From Candidatus Uhrbacteria bacterium RIFOXYB12_FULL_58_10 (GTDB lineage: Bacteria > Patescibacteriota > Patescibacteriia > UBA9934 > GWF2-40-263): a stretch of 35,180 nucleotides of DNA. The position numbers and the translations under genes were made by a program. Below are positions 13,844-21,320 of this stretch, one piece after another; position 1 is the first letter of the stretch; each line of letters begins with the position of its first letter. The notes under the pieces were generated by a model. The model worked only from the letters and a program-made list of their open reading frames with translations, was not told the origin of the DNA and ran no database searches. The DNA is taken from the NCBI GenBank assembly GCA_943354165.1, contig CALRBH010000009.1:1-35180 (forward strand). The letters run 5' to 3'.

Positions 13844-15828
13844 GCTGGTACCAACAGCCCGCCTCCGGTGAGGAGCGGGGGTTCGTCGTTGTGGAAGCAA
13901 AGATCGGCGCCTCTCGCGCAGAAAAAGCTCTACCTGCGTGGAAGCAAAAGGTGTTTTCGCGGGTGAGTGTGCTTGTGAGCGTCGCGCTCGCGGCCACGAT
14001 GGAGGCACTCAAACGTGCCCTCACAGTGACCATGATCCGCGCAGACGAGTTGGAAACGGCTGTGCTCGCGGATCCTTGGGAGCCTAAAGGGCAATGGTTC
14101 GTGGATGCGGTCCGACTGCAATTCATGGTTGATGCGGAAGGTGCAGAGCGCATCCGTGTCTTACTCGCCCAGCCTGAGAAACCGTATGGGTACACGAATG
14201 CTTATCGCTTTGTGCGTATCTCAGATACGCCCACTTCGCATGGCAGATTCGTCGTCCAGGCGGAAATCGCCCGTGGTGAATGGAAGGATAGGAAGGGAAA
14301 GGACGGCGTCGTACGCGTTCACGGACTCTCTGTGATTGAGTCGACGACCGGCCTTCAGCGTATGTTGACCTCCTACCTGAAACCGATTGAACTTGAAGCT
14401 GTCCCACGCGCCCTGCGTGATGGGGTGGCTCAAGAGGCAGCCCAACAGATGACCAGTTATATCGGCCAGCTCGAGAGTGCTAAGGTGAAGGGCGACACGG
14501 CATATCCCACTGTCGAGGACCGCGAACCTGTGCGGCGCCGTACGGCATTTGAGACCGCCGTCGATCATCTACGGTGCGACGTGCGACCACTACAGTATGC
14601 GAAAGCTCGGGATCTCGATCCTGGCGCGTATGCTGAAGACGACAAGCGCGGCAACCGGCTCGTGGCAAACGATGAACGATGGCTTGCTGTCGTCCGTTCG
14701 CCGGACCCGCGTCCCATCCCCCTGTTCTTTGTGGACGGAGGACAGGTACGGCTCGACCGGCTGGAAACTGTGTTCGATGCAGGTGTCTCAAAAGTGAACC
14801 GGCACCGTGGCAGGCTCGAACCGTCTGAGCAGGTTCGCTCAAGTCGTCCACAGGCCGTTCAGAAGAAAGGGTTCACCTGTCTTCGATCCATATACGCACT
14901 TCTCCCCCTTCTCGATTCCGACGATGCAGACCTACGGGCGATTCTTACGGATCGCGATGCAGGTTTGAACGAAACGAGCGCAGGGAGATTAGCGAAACAT
15001 GAGCGTATGTCCGTTCCGCTGCAGGACGGTCCTGCAAAGGTCCGAAAACACGACGTCCGCGTGCCGCTCTCGTTTGATGCCGCACGATTCGGGAAGATCC
15101 TCAACCGGGGCGATCTTGAAATCGCCTGGGCGAAGGTCGTCTGCTCACAAGGTGAATGGTATTTGCAGCTGACCGTGCGTGTGCCGTTTGCGAAACCAGT
15201 CGGCGTGCGCAAGGTGCTCGGTGTAACCTTTGGCCTCGATGCGATCGCAAGTTGGTGCCTCACAGGCGAGGATGGGAAGGTCATCGAGACCGGCTCCATC
15301 GCGCCAAACCCCCAGATCGTGAGGTACCTCAATGACAAGCTGACGGTGGAGTGGGATCAGGCGAAGGAGCGATGGGTCGGTGGCACGCGGTTTGCGCCGG
15401 CACTCGAGCATATCACCCACCAGGTGAGCAACAAACTCGTAGAGCTTGCGAACTCATTTGGCGCGGTCCTTGCGGTCCATGATGTGCAGTGGGTTAAGAA
15501 GTCCGGGAAGGATGGAACACTCAACCGACTCTTCACAGCATGGAACTACGGCCAGCTGCGTCGGTACCTCGAGTACAAGTCGCCGCTCGCCGGACTCGGT
15601 GTCCCAGCCTGGTGCGGGGACTACTTGGTCAATATGACCTGCCCTGTGTGTGGAGCGATTCGTGGTAAGAACGAGACCCCAGAGAAAGCGAAGACCTGGC
15701 GGACAAACGGGACTCTCCATTGCCGCGCCTGCGGATACGAGGGGACCGTGACGGGAGCAGAAAACGCTCATCGCGTGGCTTCACATGGTCTCTCCGTGTG
15801 GAAGAAAGCGTGGGCAAAGGAAGCTTGA
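13840..15828 (+). CDS. Cas12/TnpB-like effector with substituted RuvC active site
   Basis: 662 aa, GGAGG 8-9 nt before the ATG. The C-terminal part is a TnpB/Cas12-type RuvC domain. Motif I reads VLGVTFGLDAIASW (458-471), with Thr463 at the usual Asp. Motif II is HQVSNKLVELANSFGAVLAV then HDV, with His547 at the usual Glu. LRRYLEYKSPLAGLGVPAW leads to a zinc ribbon (C601, C604, C628, C631), and motif III is TGAENAHRVASHG with Ala640 at the usual Asp. All three catalytic acids are thus replaced while the fold motifs remain. The N-terminal ~450 aa resemble nothing I can name and would hold the WED/REC regions. Size is like Cas12k, Cas12m or Cas12f, but no tns genes are present. The expected role is crRNA-guided DNA binding without cutting. 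Adjacent cas1 and CRISPR support a type V assignment; the subtype is unresolved. Confidence 0.85.
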   Translation: MSWYQQPASGEERGFVVVEAKIGASRAEKALPAWKQKVFSRVSVLVSVALAATMEALKRALTVTMIRADELETAVLADPWEPKGQWFVDAVRLQFMVDAEGAERIRVLLAQPEKPYGYTNAYRFVRISDTPTSHGRFVVQAEIARGEWKDRKGKDGVVRVHGLSVIESTTGLQRMLTSYLKPIELEAVPRALRDGVAQEAAQQMTSYIGQLESAKVKGDTAYPTVEDREPVRRRTAFETAVDHLRCDVRPLQYAKARDLDPGAYAEDDKRGNRLVANDERWLAVVRSPDPRPIPLFFVDGGQVRLDRLETVFDAGVSKVNRHRGRLEPSEQVRSSRPQAVQKKGFTCLRSIYALLPLLDSDDADLRAILTDRDAGLNETSAGRLAKHERMSVPLQDGPAKVRKHDVRVPLSFDAARFGKILNRGDLEIAWAKVVCSQGEWYLQLTVRVPFAKPVGVRKVLGVTFGLDAIASWCLTGEDGKVIETGSIAPNPQIVRYLNDKLTVEWDQAKERWVGGTRFAPALEHITHQVSNKLVELANSFGAVLAVHDVQWVKKSGKDGTLNRLFTAWNYGQLRRYLEYKSPLAGLGVPAWCGDYLVNMTCPVCGAIRGKNETPEKAKTWRTNGTLHCRACGYEGTVTGAENAHRVASHGLSVWKKAWAKEA

Positions 15829-15834
15829 AGCAGA

Positions 15835-15870
15835 AGGAGCCGGACAAACTTGTCCGGCTCCTCTTTAATT
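15835..15870 (+). terminator. Strong terminator between effector and era
   Basis: A 13-bp perfect stem (AGGAGCCGGACAA and its complement) with a 2-nt formal loop is followed by CTTTAATTT. It starts 6 nt after the effector stop and lies between two convergent genes, so it could act in both directions. Confidence 0.85.
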
Positions 15871-15879
15871 TCTCAGACG

Positions 15880-16785
15880 CTACTCCATCCGATCCGGCCA
15901 GTGCGAATCCACTTCAACCGTGAGGTCGATATATACCTTGCTTTGCATCACCATCTCAAGTTCATGGCGTGAGGAAAGGCCGATTTCTTTGATACCCTGG
16001 CCACCCTTGCCGATGATCATGCGTTTGTAGCGTTCATCCGTGGTGATAACGTACGCCTTGATGTAGATGAGATTGTCTGTGCGACGTTCAATCGATTCAA
16101 CTTTTACCGTGACAGAATACGGAACTTCCTCGCGCAGGCGAAGGAAAAGTTTTTCACGGATCAGCTCAGCCACCCAGATCTCACTAGGCATGTTGGTGAG
16201 CTGGCCTTCTGGATAGTATGCGGGGCCTACGGGGAGCTCTTGGAAGATGCGTTCCTTGAGTGCCTCAAGATTGTGCCCCTTGAGCGCAGATACCTCGAAT
16301 GTTTCCCGATAGTCGGGAGAAAGGTCGCGATAGTAGCCGATAAACGGAATCTCGTTCTCTGGGAGGTCGGCCTTGTTGATGATGAGGAACTTTGGCTTCT
16401 TGATAGGAGCGATGAGTTGCATCACTGCTTTTTCTTCCTCGGCAATGGAACGGGTAGGGTCCACCACATACAGAACCACATCGATGTCCTGAAGGGACTG
16501 CATGATGGATTCCGTAAGCTTCTTGGTGAGCCGATCGCCGCCTTTCTGCATGAGCCCAGGGGTGTCGACAAACACAGCCTGGCCTTCTTTAGTGGTCAAA
16601 ATCCCCGTAACCGGAAGACGGGTAGTCTGCGGTTTAGGGGTTGTAATCGCAACCTTTGACCCTACGAGGGCATTAATCAGGGTGGACTTGCCCACGTTGG
16701 AGCGTCCAACCATCACAACAAAGCCGGATTTCTTTGTTGGGGCTGCGTCTTCTGCGGATTCTTCTGAGGTAATCGAGGTAGTCAT
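15880..16785 (-). CDS. era: GTPase Era
   Basis: 301 aa, the usual length. Era is an essential GTPase that binds the 3' end of 16S rRNA and helps 30S assembly. G1 is GRSNVGKST, the G2 region is TTPKPQTTR, G3 is DTPGLMQ, G4 is NKADLP and G5 is VSALKG. The C-terminal KH domain carries MIIGKGGQGIKEIG. The start at 16785 gives a short Ser/Glu-rich extension before the G domain; the open frame goes further upstream but only as overlap with the next gene's 3' end. No clear Shine-Dalgarno was seen. It is probably cotranscribed with the methyltransferase gene upstream on the same strand. Confidence 0.97.
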   Translation of the reverse strand: MTTSITSEESAEDAAPTKKSGFVVMVGRSNVGKSTLINALVGSKVAITTPKPQTTRLPVTGILTTKEGQAVFVDTPGLMQKGGDRLTKKLTESIMQSLQDIDVVLYVVDPTRSIAEEEKAVMQLIAPIKKPKFLIINKADLPENEIPFIGYYRDLSPDYRETFEVSALKGHNLEALKERIFQELPVGPAYYPEGQLTNMPSEIWVAELIREKLFLRLREEVPYSVTVKVESIERRTDNLIYIKAYVITTDERYKRMIIGKGGQGIKEIGLSSRHELEMVMQSKVYIDLTVEVDSHWPDRME

Positions 16786-16829
16786 ATGTGCGCAGAGGTT
16801 AGCAGGATTTCCAGATATTGTCACGCCAT

Positions 16830-18167
16830 TTAGGCTTTCCTCACCAACTTGAACACACACTCCACATGTGGCGTATGCGGAAATAGGTCGAGTGCGACGG
16901 CGGATTCGAGCGAATACTTCTCGCCGAGCTTTGCGAACTCTTGGATGAATCGTGTGTAGCTGCATGACACGTAAACGAGTACTGGGGGAGCTACGTTGAG
17001 AATGGTTTCGATAACTTTAGGATGCATCCCGCCGCGCGGTGGGTCGAGGATGACGACGTCTGGGTTGTAGCCCTTCCAGTTGAATGATTCGGCGGTTGAG
17101 GCGAAGTATTCTGCGGTTACGCTGTTTGTCGTGGCGTTCTCTTTCGCACACTCGATGGCTTCGGCGGAAAGTTCAATTCCCATCGTTCGCTTTGCTCCTT
17201 TTGCGAGGGCGAGGGAAAAGAATCCGCTGCCGCAGTAGAGGTCGAGAAGTGTCTTGTTCGAAAGATCGCCGCAGTAATCGCGAACGGCGTCCTGAAGTTT
17301 GGCGGCCATGATTGAGTTCGTCTGGAAGAATGCGTTCGGTGTGATCTTGTAGGAAACGCCGTTCACGGTTTCATGAATCCAAGCATCGCCCTTGAGCGGG
17401 ATGATTTCTTGGGCGATCGACAGGTCTGTTACTGATGCATTGATTCCCCAGACGACGCTCGTTGCGAGATCACCAAGTATATTCGAGAGCTCGTCAAAAG
17501 CCCCGACTACCGACTCCCGACCCCCGACTACCGGCCCCGTGACGATCATTACCATTCGTTCGCCCGTGTTCTTGCCTTCGCGAATCACGCAGTAGCGAAA
17601 GAATCCTTCTTGCGTTTTTGCGTTCCAGAAGGGGAGACCAGTCTTCCTGGTCCACTCGCGAACACGTTTAAGAACTTCGACGGATTGTTCGGATAAAAGA
17701 AAACATGTCTCGAGGTCGAGTGTCGCCCACCACTTGTTTGGCATCTTGAGGCCGAGCTCGCCGTCCTTGCCGAAGACGTAGTCCATTCGGTTGCGGTAGT
17801 AGAACGGTTCCGGGCATGGCATTACCGCGTCGATCGGACACAGGAGGTTTGCTTCTGTGAATGCATTATTGATGCCATGGAGTTTCTCGGTGCGCTGGCG
17901 GGTGTAATCGACGTGCTGCCATTTGCAACCCCCACATGTTCCGGCGTATGGGCAGCGAGGGACGACGCGGTCGGGTGATGGCGTGGTAATCGATTCTAAT
18001 TCCGCGCGCATGCCATCCTTGGTGCGCTTGAACGGCTTCACTTGCACCTCTTCGCCAGGGATGGTTCCGTAGGCGAGAATCGGCTTGCCCTCTGGACGCT
18101 GAATCACACCTGCGCCATCATGCGCAAAGCGTTGGATGATTCCGGTGAGGGATTGGAGGAGTTTCAT
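16830..18167 (-). CDS. RlmD/RumA-type RNA m5U methyltransferase
   Basis: 445 aa. An N-terminal TRAM-like beta domain (about 1-60) precedes a four-cysteine Fe-S cluster motif (CPYAGTCGGCKWQHVDY plus a preceding or later Cys). The C-terminal SAM-dependent methyltransferase has LLDLYCGSGFFSLALA, VILDPPRGGMHP and the catalytic VYVSCSY. The family methylates C5 of uracil in 23S rRNA or tRNA; which site is modified here cannot be told. Between about residues 209 and 221 the sequence VVGGRESVVG is encoded by a GTAGTCGGG-type short-word repeat that appears to have entered the gene in frame. It overlaps no neighbour; a G-rich repeat lies directly upstream of its start. Confidence 0.92.
   Translation of the reverse strand: MKLLQSLTGIIQRFAHDGAGVIQRPEGKPILAYGTIPGEEVQVKPFKRTKDGMRAELESITTPSPDRVVPRCPYAGTCGGCKWQHVDYTRQRTEKLHGINNAFTEANLLCPIDAVMPCPEPFYYRNRMDYVFGKDGELGLKMPNKWWATLDLETCFLLSEQSVEVLKRVREWTRKTGLPFWNAKTQEGFFRYCVIREGKNTGERMVMIVTGPVVGGRESVVGAFDELSNILGDLATSVVWGINASVTDLSIAQEIIPLKGDAWIHETVNGVSYKITPNAFFQTNSIMAAKLQDAVRDYCGDLSNKTLLDLYCGSGFFSLALAKGAKRTMGIELSAEAIECAKENATTNSVTAEYFASTAESFNWKGYNPDVVILDPPRGGMHPKVIETILNVAPPVLVYVSCSYTRFIQEFAKLGEKYSLESAVALDLFPHTPHVECVFKLVRKA
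17500..17542. repeat. In-frame short-word repeat in the uracil methyltransferase gene
   Basis: On the plus strand CCCCGACTACCGACTCCCGA is followed by CCCCCGACTACCGGCCCC. The words CGACTACCG and CGACTCCCGA repeat with small variation. Read in the gene this gives VVGGRESVVG. It looks like the other degenerate short-word repeats of the window. Confidence 0.65.
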
Positions 18168-18270
18168 AAGTGTGCGGTTTGGGTTGTAAGGGTTGTAAGG
18201 GCGGTAAGGTAAGTAAGGGGAACAAAGTTCCCCGACAGCCCATTACAACCCTTACTCCCCTTATCACCCC
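18168..18270. repeat. G-rich/C-rich intergenic inverted repeat
   Basis: Left arm: GGGTTGTAAGGGTTGTAAGG then GCGGTAAGGTAAGTAAGGGG. Centre: GGGGAAC/GTTCCCC hairpin at 18216-18232. Right arm: CATTACAACCCTTACTCCCC then TTATCACCCC. It uses the same words as the element after secF (1259-1371). It fills the gap between the divergent methyltransferase genes, so both promoters must lie in or next to it. Confidence 0.8.
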
Positions 18271-18278
18271 ACGTTTTT

Positions 18279-18728
18279 ATGCAAATCATTGCGCACAACA
18301 TTCGTTCGCTCCACAACGTCGGTTCCGTCTTTCGGAGCGCGGATGCGTTTGGCGTTTTGAAAATCTACCTTACTGGATACACGGGAACTCCGCCACGGAA
18401 GGAGATCGCGAAGACGGCGCTTGGGAGTGAGGACCGGGTGGCCTGGGAACATCGAGAAGATGTGTCCGCTTTGATTACCGAACTTAAGGCGGCTGGTCAA
18501 ACGGTGTATGCGCTCGATAATCGGAAGGGGGCCATCGATATTCAAAACATTCCATCGAACGACAAGATCGCGTTGGTGCTAGGAAGCGAAGTCGAAGGGG
18601 TACCGGAAGACGTTCTCGCGGCCTGCGATGGGACCATCGAAATCTTGCTGCCTGGAGCGAAACGGTCGCTGAACGTGTCTGTCGCAACGGGCATTGCCCT
18701 CTTTGCCCTCACCAGCAAAAAAGAGTAG
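18279..18728 (+). CDS. SpoU/TrmH-family RNA 2'-O-methyltransferase
   Basis: 149 aa, near minimal size for the SPOUT fold. The three SpoU motifs are present: NVGSVFRSADAFG (residues 12-24), ALVLGSEVEGV (about 102-112) and LPGAKRSLNVSVATGIA (about 124-140). It transfers a methyl group from SAM to a ribose 2'-OH in tRNA or rRNA; the substrate is not predictable. The start at 18279 follows the G-rich intergenic repeat. The next gene begins 13 nt after the stop. Confidence 0.93.
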   Translation: MQIIAHNIRSLHNVGSVFRSADAFGVLKIYLTGYTGTPPRKEIAKTALGSEDRVAWEHREDVSALITELKAAGQTVYALDNRKGAIDIQNIPSNDKIALVLGSEVEGVPEDVLAACDGTIEILLPGAKRSLNVSVATGIALFALTSKKE

Positions 18729-18741
18729 GATAGAGGGAATT

Positions 18742-19446
18742 ATGCTGAGCATCGTTATCCCCACAAAAGATGAGGAAGCCTGTTTGCCACGGCTTCTTTC
18801 TTCTATTCGTGCGCAATCTGTCCCGCCACATGAGATCATTGTGGCAGATGCGGGCTCAACGGATAAGACGCGCGAGATCGCTATGAAGTTTGGGGCGCAA
18901 ATCGTTGAAGGGGGAATGCCAGGCCCAGGACGGAATACCGGAGCACGAGAAGCGACAAGTGATTTCGTTTTGTTTCTCGATGCCGATGTCGTTCTTGATG
19001 ATCCAAAGTTTCTTGAACAGGCCATGGAGGAGATGGTGCGCCGTGAACTCGATCTTGCAACGTGTGACGTGTTTCCCATTTCGGACTCCATGCAGGATAA
19101 GCTCATGCATTCGGCCTATAACAAGTATGTTCGCGCCGTACGGCCATTGATCCCGCATGCGCCCGGTTTTTGCATGCTCGTTCGTCGATCGACCCATGAA
19201 GCGATTCACGGATTCGACGAAACCGTCACGTTCTGTGAGGACCATGATTATGCGCGACGTGCCGCAAAAGTTGGCCGGTTTGGATTTCTCGATGTGAAGA
19301 TCCCTGTGTCAGTTCGTCGATTGAATCGCGATGGACGCGCATCTATCGCCATGAAGTTCATGCTGGCAGAACTACACCTCGCAACGCTCGGCCCGATTCG
19401 GCATGATGCGTTTAAGTATTCGTTCGGGCATAAGCAGAAGGGGTAA
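18742..19446 (+). CDS. Family 2 glycosyltransferase
   Basis: 234 aa from ATG 18742, with AGAGGG 5-6 nt upstream; an in-frame start at 18694 overlaps the previous gene and is not needed. GT-A fold signature: MLSIVIPTKDEEACLPRLL at the N terminus, VADAGSTDKT, and a DxD motif in FLDADVVLDD. The acidic FCEDHDYARRA fits the acceptor or catalytic-base region. It transfers a sugar from a nucleotide donor to a lipid or surface glycan. A weak hydrophobic segment in the C-terminal half could touch the membrane. It is isolated from the polysaccharide locus at 28801-34569. Confidence 0.9.
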   Translation: MLSIVIPTKDEEACLPRLLSSIRAQSVPPHEIIVADAGSTDKTREIAMKFGAQIVEGGMPGPGRNTGAREATSDFVLFLDADVVLDDPKFLEQAMEEMVRRELDLATCDVFPISDSMQDKLMHSAYNKYVRAVRPLIPHAPGFCMLVRRSTHEAIHGFDETVTFCEDHDYARRAAKVGRFGFLDVKIPVSVRRLNRDGRASIAMKFMLAELHLATLGPIRHDAFKYSFGHKQKG

Positions 19447-19493
19447 GCCCTCCTACGCTAAGGCTTCGGAGGGTAGACTGTTGTCTAGGGGAT

Positions 19494-20063
19494 ATGCAAG
19501 AAATCATTGCACGAATTCAATATCGTCACATCCATCTTTCCGCAGCGGACGTTGCTACGCTGTTCGGGCACGGTCATAAGTTTTCTGCACCGGTTCCGCT
19601 CTCGCACAAGGGACAATCCATCTATGCCGAGTCCGTGACGATTGTGGGAGAAAACGGTATGCTGGATGGGGTAAGGGTGCTTGGCCCTTCACGTGATGTC
19701 ACGCAACTTGAACTCTCCTCGTCCGATGCCTTCGCGATCGGGATCGATGCTCCGGTACGCATCTCTGGAGACCTGGGGAGAGCCGCCGCAACCGTCGAAA
19801 TACGGGGTCCACACGGAAAAGTTCGGCGCAAATGTGCCATCGTCCCAGCCCGGCACCTCCACGTGTCGGATGCGACCGCAAAAAAACTGAAGTTGGCCCA
19901 CCACGATGTCGTAACCTTGCAAACTCACTCAGGCACGCCGATCCTGCATGTTCTGGTACGAGTCCATTCTACATTTGCCAACGAGTTCCATCTTTCTACA
20001 GACGAAGCCGCAATTTTCTGGCTAGAAACCGGTGACGTTATCCATATCGCTCCCGAATTATGA
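19494..20063 (+). CDS. PduL-type phosphate acyltransferase
   Basis: 189 aa. Two related beta-barrel halves carry the His metal ligands: YRHIHLSAADVATLFG near the N terminus and PARHLHVSDATAKKL about residue 120. DAPVRISGDLG and LVRVHSTFANEFHLSTDEA are also diagnostic. PduL converts acetyl- or propionyl-CoA and phosphate to acyl-phosphate and CoA. No shell proteins or other Pdu genes are nearby, so the likely role is acetate fermentation (acetyl-phosphate for acetate kinase and ATP) rather than a microcompartment. Its TGA overlaps the ATG of the next gene. Confidence 0.9.
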   Translation: MQEIIARIQYRHIHLSAADVATLFGHGHKFSAPVPLSHKGQSIYAESVTIVGENGMLDGVRVLGPSRDVTQLELSSSDAFAIGIDAPVRISGDLGRAAATVEIRGPHGKVRRKCAIVPARHLHVSDATAKKLKLAHHDVVTLQTHSGTPILHVLVRVHSTFANEFHLSTDEAAIFWLETGDVIHIAPEL

Positions 20064-21319
20064 AACATGTCCTTCCGTACTTAGGCGCCCTCGCATTTCT
20101 CCTCATGGCCGCACCGGCCCAGGCGGCAACCATCGATCTTGGGATTACGGGATCTGACATTTCTTTCTCTACAAAGAAGCTGGTCACGGGTGATCATGTT
20201 CGGTTATACGCTGCGGTTCGCAATCATGGTAGCTCGGACGTTTCCGGTTCCGTTGCGTTTTTCCAAGGAACCATCCCTATTGGAGAGTCTCAGGTAATTT
20301 CGGTTCGTGCCGATGGGGTCGCGGAAGAAGTGTACGTGGATTTCGTCGTTCCGAAAGGATCGTTCAACATCCGCGCCGACATAAAAGGAACGGATCCGCA
20401 GGATGAAAATCCAACGAACGATTCAGCCATGACCGGACTTTTCACCCCCATTCTAGATGCAGATCACGATGGAGTTGAAGACGGAGCCGATAATTGTCCA
20501 AACGCGAAAAATTCAGATCAATTAGACGCCGATAAGGATGGGAAAGGAGATGTTTGCGATGAAGATGATGACAATGACGGGCTTTCGGATGATGTGGAGA
20601 AGGAACTTGGGACCAAACCTAATGTCGCTGACACGGACGGTGATGCCGTTTCTGACAAGCAGGATGCATTTCCTACTGATCCGTTGAAAACAAAGGAACC
20701 ACCACCTCCTCCTGCACCGGTCGTAAAGATTGAACCTAAACCGGCCTCTGGCCCATTAGTCGCGAGTGCTGCGACGATCACGGATGAGTCAACTCCAGCA
20801 GTGGTTTCCGTCCCGTCAGAGAAGCTGGAACCGAGTGCCATTAGCTTTTCGCCGTCAGCGGTATTTTCCTGGAAGCGACTCGCTTGGAACAAGTTTGAAC
20901 TGAAGGCGCTTACTCCGTTTGCTCCCGGCTATCGTTTTGAATGGTCGCTTGGAGATGGGGTCGTAAGCAACCGCCACACGCTTGAACACAAATATACGAC
21001 CTCCGGAGATTATGCCATTTCTCTTACCGTGACGGATCCAGACGGGAAGGTCACAAAAGATGAAGCCGTGATTAGTGTCCCATTCTTTATTCTTGAAAAC
21101 CGTGCCGTTCAAGCTATCGTCGGCGTTCTTGGACTGCTTCTGCTTATTGGGCTGTTGGTCGTCGCCCGTTTGGCCATGATGAGTCGGAGGGCACGTAAGG
21201 AAATGAGCGAGGATGCGGGAGATGAAGATGATGTCCAAGTCATTGAAGCATCTGAAATGACTGAGGACGAGGAACTTGAACCTAGCGTGCGCAAACTTCG
21301 CGTACGAGACGAGGGATAG
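20060..21319 (+). CDS. Surface protein with Ca-binding repeats, PKD domain and C-terminal anchor
   Basis: 419 aa. Signal peptide at 1-22 (LGALAFLLMAAPAQAA). Residues ~25-130 form a CARDB-like beta domain. Thrombospondin type 3-like calcium loops follow (DADHDGVEDGADNCP, DADKDGKGDVCDEDDDNDG, DTDGDAVSDKQDAFPTDP; about 133-215), then a Pro-rich linker. A PKD domain (FEWSLGDGVVSNRHTLEHKY, about 290-345) and a transmembrane helix (IVGVLGLLLLIGLLVVARLA, about 355-375) come next, with an acidic cytoplasmic tail. This architecture suits a cell-surface adhesin or scaffold stabilised by calcium. The start overlaps the pduL stop (ATGA) and the stop is 1 nt before murJ, so the three are one operon. Confidence 0.85.
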   Translation: MKHVLPYLGALAFLLMAAPAQAATIDLGITGSDISFSTKKLVTGDHVRLYAAVRNHGSSDVSGSVAFFQGTIPIGESQVISVRADGVAEEVYVDFVVPKGSFNIRADIKGTDPQDENPTNDSAMTGLFTPILDADHDGVEDGADNCPNAKNSDQLDADKDGKGDVCDEDDDNDGLSDDVEKELGTKPNVADTDGDAVSDKQDAFPTDPLKTKEPPPPPAPVVKIEPKPASGPLVASAATITDESTPAVVSVPSEKLEPSAISFSPSAVFSWKRLAWNKFELKALTPFAPGYRFEWSLGDGVVSNRHTLEHKYTTSGDYAISLTVTDPDGKVTKDEAVISVPFFILENRAVQAIVGVLGLLLLIGLLVVARLAMMSRRARKEMSEDAGDEDDVQVIEASEMTEDEELEPSVRKLRVRDEG

Positions 21320-21320
21320 C

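Noticed and set aside
13840-15828. Ordinary IS200/IS605 TnpB transposon
   Set aside because: The protein is far longer than TnpB (about 400 aa), no TnpA or transposon ends were seen, and a CRISPR array plus cas1 are adjacent.
12115-15870. CRISPR-associated transposon (type V-K, CAST) interpretation
   Set aside because: The dead effector of about 660 aa suggests Cas12k, but there is no tnsB, tnsC or tniQ in the window, and cas1 is present, which V-K lacks.
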